A DNA stretch of 10,839 nucleotides from JAQIBY01 sp964418565 (GTDB lineage: Bacteria > Bacteroidota > Bacteroidia > Bacteroidales > ML635J-15), in NCBI GenBank assembly GCA_964418565.1, contig CAYQMB010000103.1, forward strand, positions 1-10,839, written 5' to 3'. The notes below the pieces were generated by a model. It worked only from the letters and a program-made list of their open reading frames with translations. It was not told the origin of the DNA and made no database searches. Below are positions 6,514 through 10,839 of this stretch, piece after piece (the first letter of the stretch is position 1; every line of letters starts with the position of its first letter). The position numbers were made by a program, and so were the translations under genes.

Positions 6514-7278
6514 ATGAAATGGCTGAACAAAATACTGGATGCAAACCTCAATGCGATATTGGTAACCATACTGATACACATGGTGCTTGTCTTTGCTTTT
6601 TTGCTGGCACGCCTTAATCCGCCCGAGCAGCAAAACGAAGCGGTTATCATGATGGATCCTGAAAACCTTGAGGAAATGGAAAAGTATTTTGAGGCCAAAG
6701 AGGAGGTGGAGAAAAAAATGCAGGAACTTGCCGAGGCTGAAAATATGAGCCTGGAAGAAATCCGGAACCTTGCCCGTTCTGGTGAGCCCGGGGAGTTACC
6801 GGAAGAATCAAAAAAACAACAAACAGCCGACGAAATTCAGCGCATGTACGAAGATGAGTTGCGCAAAGAAATGTATGGTGATGAATACGAGGATATCAAA
6901 GCTGAGCTTCAACGTGAAGTCAGTCGCGATGAGTTTTCCGGGTACAAGAGCGCTTCGGACAGGCAGGAAGAAAGCGGGGATGCCGATTATTATTCTGGTA
7001 AATCACTGGTGAAGGTGGAGCTTGAGAATAAAAACCTGCGGCATTATTACATTGACATTCCTGTGTTTACATGCAAAGGGAGTGGTACTGTTGTGCTTGG
7101 CATCCGCATCGACAAACATGGCAATGTAACAACCACGGAAATTCTCGGCACCCAAATCCGCTCAGACGAGGCCTGTCTGAAAAATGCTGCCCGCCAGGCT
7201 GCACTTAACAGCCGCTTTGCTGCCAGTCCAAATGGTACATCGGGTACCATTACCTACCGTTTTATTCCACAAAATTGA
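6514..7278 (+). CDS. TonB C-terminal-domain protein with a single membrane anchor
   Basis: The 254-residue product has a short cytoplasmic N-terminus, one transmembrane helix at about 13-33, a highly charged Glu/Lys-rich helical stretch at about 48-140 (probably coiled coil) and a TonB-like C-terminal domain at about 183-252. The last domain shows GTVVLGIRIDKHGNV (191-205), a helix LKNAARQAALNSRF (222-235) and the closing strand GTITYRFIP (244-252), all typical of TonB family C-termini. Known TonB proteins carry proton-motive energy from ExbB/ExbD to outer-membrane receptors. This one has no proline-rich linker, and no exbB/exbD or receptor is nearby, so it may be structural, closer to TolA in layout. 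Cys187 and Cys221 could form a disulfide in the periplasm. The start at 6514 is required to keep the membrane segment's N-terminal flank. Confidence 0.82.
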   Translation: MKWLNKILDANLNAILVTILIHMVLVFAFLLARLNPPEQQNEAVIMMDPENLEEMEKYFEAKEEVEKKMQELAEAENMSLEEIRNLARSGEPGELPEESKKQQTADEIQRMYEDELRKEMYGDEYEDIKAELQREVSRDEFSGYKSASDRQEESGDADYYSGKSLVKVELENKNLRHYYIDIPVFTCKGSGTVVLGIRIDKHGNVTTTEILGTQIRSDEACLKNAARQAALNSRFAASPNGTSGTITYRFIPQN

Positions 7279-7432
7279 GGGATCGCCTGTCAGTTAGGGC
7301 TTCCGGACACACAGGCAGCCTGAATGTTATGATTTTATCAAAATAGTTGGCTTTGTACAAAATAAGCCGGCAGGTGAAGACGTTAAAAAAGTGTTATCAA
7401 TAAAAAGAACTGTATGTCAAACCTAAAGCCTT

Positions 7433-7606
7433 ATGCCAATGATCGAACATTCTACCCGTTTATTTATTTATGAAAACGACAGTTTTTCAGTTCAGGAGTT
7501 GCTTATCCCACTGTACAACAATCTCAGGGATGTTGAAAGTATCCTGCCCATGGAAAGCCCTTCTGATGAAACTGTTAAAAAACTCAACGCGTTGATTAAC
7601 GCTTGA
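7433..7606 (+). CDS. small protein of 57 residues, unknown function
   Basis: The frame begins ATG CCA ATG ATC and ends at TGA 7604-7606; a stop at 7424-7426 bounds it upstream. Either Met1 or Met3 (7439) could be the start. The peptide has an N-terminal IEHSTRLFIYEND segment followed by SVQELLIPLYNNLRDVESIL, which looks like an amphipathic helix, and ends LNALINA. It has no signal peptide and no long hydrophobic stretch. A very good terminator begins 28 nt after the stop, which supports a transcribed gene ending here. There is no clear promoter in the 154 bp after the TonB-like gene, so read-through from that gene is possible. I do not recognise the family. Confidence 0.55.
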   Translation: MPMIEHSTRLFIYENDSFSVQELLIPLYNNLRDVESILPMESPSDETVKKLNALINA

Positions 7607-7633
7607 CGCAAGTACAAACAATGCCACAAAGGC

Positions 7634-7666
7634 AAAACCGGTTTCCTCTGGAGATCGGTTTTTTTT
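7634..7666 (+). terminator. intrinsic terminator after the 57-residue gene
   Basis: A 13-bp stem (7634-7646 with 7650-7662, two G-U pairs) closes a 3-nt loop and continues into T to 7666. It is the best terminator in the window. Confidence 0.88.
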
Positions 7667-7692
7667 GGTGCACTCCATCACCAATTTTATCA

Positions 7693-7745
7693 GATTGCTG
7701 CACTGATTCGGAATGCGATAAATCGCATACCTGCAGTGCCCAATC
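7693..7745. repeat. 53-bp interrupted palindrome, possible REP-like element or structured RNA
   Basis: Three nested arm pairs share one centre: GATTG 7693-7697 with CAATC 7741-7745, GCACTG 7700-7705 with CAGTGC 7734-7739, and ATGCGAT 7713-7719 with ATCGCAT 7722-7728 around an AA loop. The internal bulges are 2/1 and 7/5 nt. No T run follows on either strand, so it does not look like a terminator. It lies just after the terminator of the small gene, in DNA that is otherwise repeat-derived. It has no counterpart elsewhere in the window. Confidence 0.7.
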
Positions 7746-7778
7746 TATCCCTCTCTCCGTACCTCCATCACTCCATCA

Positions 7779-7919
7779 CCGTGAAATCTGTGCAAATCAG
7801 TGGACAACAAAAACAGCTGCCGCCAGGCAGCTAATCCGTGAACATCCGTAAAATCCCTGTCTGCCGACAGGCAGGCGTGTCATCCGTGTTCCAAAATACC
7901 GACCAGTTAGCAGCACTCC
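7779..7919. repeat. composite dispersed repeat, copy 2
   Basis: Same modules as copy 1 in the same orientation: GTGGACAACAA, the identical 18-bp hairpin (7815-7832), ATCCGTG words, a 20-bp near-palindrome (7856-7875) and the identical 43-bp segment (7877-7919). One 20-bp module (7779-7798, identical to 4552-4571) sits before GTGGACAACAA here but after the hairpin in copy 1, so the element has been rearranged. A short octamer-like block (7748-7778) precedes it, and GCACTCCATCACC also occurs at 7670-7682 directly behind the terminator. Minus-strand genes end to the right of both copies. Confidence 0.9.
7809..7832 (-). terminator. terminator-like hairpin inside composite repeat copy 2, behind lgt
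   Basis: On the minus strand the 7-bp stem AGCTGCC/GGCAGCT with a 4-nt loop is followed by G and then five T (GTTTTTGTTG). It is the only plausible intrinsic terminator I find for lgt, about 235 nt after its stop codon, so lgt mRNA may carry the octamer array and repeat core as a long 3' tail. Confidence 0.45.
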
Positions 7920-8062
7920 GTCACTCCCTCACTCCGTCACTCAATCACTCAATCCCTCAATCCCTCAATCACTCAATCACTCCGTCTCACTCTCACTCTC
8001 ACTCTCACTCCATCACTCCATCACTCCCTCACTCCATCACTCCCTCACACTCTCTCAATCAC
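7914..8062. repeat. octamer tandem array directly behind lgt
   Basis: Nine exact-length octamers fill 7914-7985, alternating among CACTCCGT, CACTCCCT, CACTCAAT and CCCTCAAT. Then comes a hexamer tract (TCTCAC four times, 7985-8008), and five more octamers (CACTCCAT or CACTCCCT) run through 8006-8045 before the array decays. It stops about 5 bp from the lgt stop codon on the facing strand. The first octamer overlaps the end of the 43-bp repeat core. There are no spacers, so it is not CRISPR. The change of period from 8 to 6 suggests replication slippage. Confidence 0.92.
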
Positions 8063-8066
8063 CAAT

Positions 8067-8885
8067 TCACCTCTTTCTCATGCTGTAAATCAACAATCCG
8101 ATGCCTGCAAGAATAAACGGAATGCTCAGAATCTGACCCATGTTCAGAGCCATGCCTTCTTCAAATGACACCTGAACTTCTTTCACAAATTCAATGAAAA
8201 AACGGGCCACGAAAACCATGATCAGGAAAATGCCCAGGAAATAGCCATGCTGAGCTTTTTTCCAGCGCTTGTTGTAAAGAATAAGCAGCACGGCAAAGGT
8301 AATCAGGTAGGCAAGTGCTTCGTACAATTGAGTAGGGTGGGAGGCCCAGGTGTCCCCGTTGCGGACAAACTGAAACCCCCAGGGTAAATCTGTGGGATGA
8401 CCGTATATTTCAGAATTCATTAGATTACCCAGACGGATAAAAGCTCCGGCCAGAGCTGTGGGAATGGCAACCCTGTCGAGCACATACAGGTAATTTTTGA
8501 TGGCTTTGGACTTTCGGATAAACAATACCAGCGCAATCAAAATCCCTATGGCTCCACCATGACTGGCCAGGCCGCGGAATCCGGTAAACCTGAACTCGGG
8601 CTGAAACTGCACAGGCAATATGATTTCCAGCGGATGCTGAGAAAAATATGCCCAGTCGTAAAAGAAACAATGCCCCAGCCTCGCACCAAGCAAACCGCCG
8701 ATAAGCACATATATCAACAGGTTATCAAGCTCATTGACAGGAATGTTTTCTTTCTGAAACATCCGTTTTACAATCATGTAGCCAATGATAAAGCCCAATG
8801 CAAAAAATAATGAATAATATCGCAATCCAAAGTTCCCAATCTCAAAGATGACGGGATCAACATCCCAGATGATTTTTGCCAGCAT
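8067..8885 (-). CDS. lgt: prolipoprotein diacylglyceryl transferase
   Basis: Lgt moves the diacylglyceryl group of phosphatidylglycerol onto the lipobox cysteine of prolipoproteins in the inner membrane, the first step of lipoprotein maturation. I chose the ATG at 8885, giving 272 residues; the upstream in-frame extension is polar and would displace the N-terminus from the family standard. Family marks are clear: LRYYSL at 21-26, the HGG motif at 109-111, the signature RLGNLMNSE at 151-159, HPTQLYE at 183-189, ARFFIEF at 227-233 and MGQILSIP at 249-256. His109, Arg151, Asn154, Glu159 and Arg228 correspond to the essential or conserved residues known from the E. coli enzyme. About seven hydrophobic segments are visible. 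The three lipoproteins in this window would be its substrates. It diverges from the C69 dipeptidase gene. Confidence 0.97.
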   Translation of the reverse strand: MLAKIIWDVDPVIFEIGNFGLRYYSLFFALGFIIGYMIVKRMFQKENIPVNELDNLLIYVLIGGLLGARLGHCFFYDWAYFSQHPLEIILPVQFQPEFRFTGFRGLASHGGAIGILIALVLFIRKSKAIKNYLYVLDRVAIPTALAGAFIRLGNLMNSEIYGHPTDLPWGFQFVRNGDTWASHPTQLYEALAYLITFAVLLILYNKRWKKAQHGYFLGIFLIMVFVARFFIEFVKEVQVSFEEGMALNMGQILSIPFILAGIGLLIYSMRKR

Positions 8886-8905
8886 AATCTTTTTGTTTTG
8901 AAACA

Positions 8906-8913
8906 CGAAGATA
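8906..8913 (-). promoter_or_regulatory. possible -7 element of lgt
   Basis: The minus strand reads TATCTTCG, one base from TAnnTTTG, 20 nt before the chosen ATG. No TTG lies at the -33 distance. It supports the downstream start at 8885, since the longer reading frame would begin upstream of the promoter. Confidence 0.28.
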
Positions 8914-9057
8914 GAGATTTTTTTGGGTTTGTCTTGTTTTGCCCATCCAATATGCAATCACCTGCTCGGACACTTTTGTAACTATCGCAAAATGAGCACA
9001 AAAGATTATTTTAACTGTATGCTTAGTTTTTTAAGGGTGTTTGGCATGGTTTTTTTT

Positions 9058-9066
9058 TATATTTTG
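9058..9066 (+). promoter_or_regulatory. possible -7 element of the C69 dipeptidase gene
   Basis: TATATTTTG resembles TAnnTTTG with either one extra base or a mismatch at the last base. Transcription would start near 9072, about 20 nt before the ATG at 9092. A TTTG at 9040-9043 lies too close (14 bp) to be a normal -33 element. Confidence 0.3.
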
Positions 9067-9091
9067 CAGGCAAAATAAAAACGAACAGAAT

Positions 9092-10786
9092 ATGAAAAGA
9101 TTGATTTTTAGTTTGATGCTTACAGCCGGATTCATCCTTAGCGGGAGCTTGACGGCAGATGCGTGTACAAATTTCCTTGTTACCAAAGGTGCTTCAACCG
9201 ACGGTTCTACCATGATCAGCTATGCTGCAGACAGCCACCTGTTGTATGGTGAACTCTATTTCCGACCGGCCAAAGACCACCCGAAAGGCAGCATGGTGCA
9301 AGTCTATGAATGGGATACCGGAAAGTACCTGGGTGAAATTCCTCAGGTTAAACACACTTACCGTGTTGTCGGCAACGTAAACGAACATCAGCTTGCCATT
9401 GGTGAAACAACATACGGCGTCCGTTCTGAACTGCGTGACTCAACCGGAATTATCGATTACGGAAGCCTGATTTACCTTACCCTGCAGCGTGCCAAAAACG
9501 CCCGTGAAGCAATAAAGGTTATGAGCGAACTTGTTGAAAACTATGGTTACTACAGCTCAGGTGAATCTTTCTCAATTGCCGATGAAAACGAAGTGTGGAT
9601 TATGGAACTTATCGGTAATGGTCCTGGTAAAAAAGGTGCCGTATGGGTTGCCCGCATGGTGCCAGACGGTTACGTGTGTGCACACGCCAATCAGGCCAGA
9701 ATTACAACCTTTCCAAAAGTGAAGAAAAACAAATGGTTTGATAAAGACCAAACAACTTTCCATTCGGAAGATGTGGTTGATTTTGCCCGTGAAAAAGGCT
9801 GGTTTGACGGAAAAGATAAGGATTTCAGCTTCTCCGATACCTATGCTCCCGTTGATTTCGGTGGTGCCCGCTTCTGCGAAATGCGCGTTTGGGCATTTTT
9901 CGATGATATCGCTTCCGGTATGGATCAATACTGGGAATATGCCAAAGGAAACATTGAACATGGTGAACATGATTATGCAACCAACCGCATGCCATTGTGG
10001 ATTAAACCCGATGAAAAAGTCGATGTCCATACCGTAATAGATAACATGCGCAACCACCTGGAAGGTACAGAGCTTGACATGAGAAAAGATATTGGTGCCG
10101 GTCCGTTTGGTAACCCTTACCGCTGGCGTCCGCTTACCTGGGAAGTAGATGGTAAAACTTACTGCAACGAGCGTGCAACCGCCACTCAGCAAACCGGATT
10201 TTCTTTCGTTGCTCAGCTTAAAAGCTGGATGCCGGATCCTGTTGGTGGTGTTAACTGGTTTTCTGTTGATGATGCCGATTTCACCGTTTACGTACCCATT
10301 TTCTGCGGAATAACTGACGTTCCCGAATCATACGCTGTTGGCAATGGCGATATTATGGACTTTGAATGGGATGCCGCTTTCTGGGTATTCAATATGGTTT
10401 CTAATTTTGCCTATACCCGTTACAATCTGATGCATCCTGAAATTCGTGAAGTACAGCTTGAGCTTGAAAAACGCTACATTCAGGAAGTGAAAGCCATGGA
10501 AGATGACATGAAAAAACTGTACAAATCCAATCCTGAAAAAGCCATCGCTGAAGCTACCGATTATTCCGTGAAAACTGCAAATCAAACCGTTGATCGCTGG
10601 CAGGAGCTGTACGCTTACTTGTTTACAAAGTATATGGATGGTAATGTAAAAGCCAAATCAGACCCCAAAGAGGGCTATAAATATGTGGTGCCTCAGCTTG
10701 AGCAGCCTGGTTACGGCGAAGACTGGTACCGTCGTATCATTGAAGAAACCGACGATCAGTTCCTCATGCCGGGAAGCGCTCACTAA
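9092..10786 (+). CDS. exported C69-family dipeptidase (N-terminal-nucleophile cysteine hydrolase)
   Basis: The 564-residue product belongs to the C69 (PepD/U34) dipeptidases, which cleave a broad range of dipeptides. I chose the ATG at 9092 because it begins a standard signal peptide (MKRL, hydrophobic 4-16); the longer frame starts with TTG inside the promoter. The signal ends T-A-D-A before Cys25, and Cys25-Thr-Asn is the typical C69 nucleophile context, so cleavage after Ala24 would both export the enzyme and free its catalytic N-terminal Cys. Other family segments are the VVGNVNEHQLAIGETTYG region (92-109), GESFSIADENEVWIMEL (157-173), the HANQARI region (198-204) and the C-terminal DFEWDAAFWVFNMVSNFAYTR region (about 423-443). 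No lipobox is present, so a soluble periplasmic enzyme is likely. The gene is single, with its own terminator. Confidence 0.92.
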   Translation: MKRLIFSLMLTAGFILSGSLTADACTNFLVTKGASTDGSTMISYAADSHLLYGELYFRPAKDHPKGSMVQVYEWDTGKYLGEIPQVKHTYRVVGNVNEHQLAIGETTYGVRSELRDSTGIIDYGSLIYLTLQRAKNAREAIKVMSELVENYGYYSSGESFSIADENEVWIMELIGNGPGKKGAVWVARMVPDGYVCAHANQARITTFPKVKKNKWFDKDQTTFHSEDVVDFAREKGWFDGKDKDFSFSDTYAPVDFGGARFCEMRVWAFFDDIASGMDQYWEYAKGNIEHGEHDYATNRMPLWIKPDEKVDVHTVIDNMRNHLEGTELDMRKDIGAGPFGNPYRWRPLTWEVDGKTYCNERATATQQTGFSFVAQLKSWMPDPVGGVNWFSVDDADFTVYVPIFCGITDVPESYAVGNGDIMDFEWDAAFWVFNMVSNFAYTRYNLMHPEIREVQLELEKRYIQEVKAMEDDMKKLYKSNPEKAIAEATDYSVKTANQTVDRWQELYAYLFTKYMDGNVKAKSDPKEGYKYVVPQLEQPGYGEDWYRRIIEETDDQFLMPGSAH

Positions 10787-10808
10787 AAATAATGCTTACT
10801 TACAATGC

Positions 10809-10839
10809 AAAAAAAGCTCCGAAATCCGGAGCTTTTTTT
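10809..10839 (+). terminator. intrinsic terminator of the C69 dipeptidase gene
   Basis: AGCTCCG at 10815-10821 pairs with CGGAGCT at 10827-10833 around a 5-nt loop, with an A run before and at least seven T after it, up to the window edge. The A and T runs can extend the stem. It begins about 23 nt after the stop codon, and its symmetry would let it work on both strands. Confidence 0.88.

Noticed and set aside
7285..7316. GCCTGT/ACAGGC inverted repeat after the TonB-like gene as a terminator
   Set aside because: The stem is 6 bp with a 20-nt loop and no T run follows.
7346..7356. TGGCTTTG as a promoter element for the 57-codon gene
   Set aside because: It lacks the TA of the -7 consensus and has no -33 partner.
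7838..8116. 92-codon plus-strand reading frame rich in Ser, His, Pro and Leu
   Set aside because: It is a translation of the composite repeat and octamer array, then runs antisense into lgt; no start context or promoter.
9041..9091. upstream TTG start for the C69 dipeptidase
   Set aside because: It would put the start inside the promoter region and add 17 residues before a normal signal peptide.
9572..10192. 206-codon minus-strand frame
   Set aside because: Antisense shadow of the C69 dipeptidase, with no domain or start context.

Overview
The window looks like chromosomal DNA from an uncultured-type member of the Bacteroidota, probably the Bacteroidales/Marinilabiliales side; this is inferred. 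Several genes are preceded by the Bacteroidota housekeeping-sigma -7 element (TAnnTTTG or one base off), start codons have A-rich leaders without Shine-Dalgarno sequences, three proteins carry lipoprotein signals, and the protein families (M49 lipoprotein peptidase, C69 dipeptidase, TonB-like protein, long-chain acyl-CoA ligase, Lgt) are typical of that phylum. There is no tRNA, rRNA, transposase, phage gene or CRISPR array.

Layout, left to right. 1-308: gene-free, with a possible promoter pointing out of the window and an eight-unit 16-bp tandem repeat that ends just before the promoter of the first gene. 309-1970 (+): M49/DPP III-like zinc peptidase lipoprotein with a strong terminator. It converges with 2135-3439 (-), a TPR-like lipoprotein whose upstream region holds a large inverted repeat. 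3668-4351 (-): a second, unrecognised lipoprotein with its own terminator. 4516-4660: composite dispersed repeat touching the 3' end of 4661-6289 (-), a long-chain acyl-CoA ligase. A divergent intergenic region with a small inverted repeat leads to 6514-7278 (+), a TonB C-terminal-domain protein. 7433-7606 (+): a 57-codon gene followed by a very good terminator. 7667-8066: a long palindrome, a second copy of the composite repeat and an octamer tandem array that reaches the 3' end of lgt (8067-8885, -). 9092-10786 (+): exported C69 dipeptidase, closed by a terminator at the window end.

Almost every gene appears to be its own transcription unit, so this is not an operon for one pathway. The common theme is envelope biology: Lgt lipidates prolipoproteins (three are encoded here), two exported peptidases could supply peptides or amino acids, a TonB-like protein spans the inner membrane, and the ligase activates fatty acids.

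The most unusual content is in the intergenic DNA: a modular repeat system (pyrimidine-rich octamer arrays, an identical 43-bp core, and nested GC-rich palindromes) sits in the same order and orientation directly behind the stop codons of two unrelated genes, and its hairpins may act as terminators. Related repeats occur in many environmental Bacteroidota genomes as far as I recall, but their function is not established to my knowledge.
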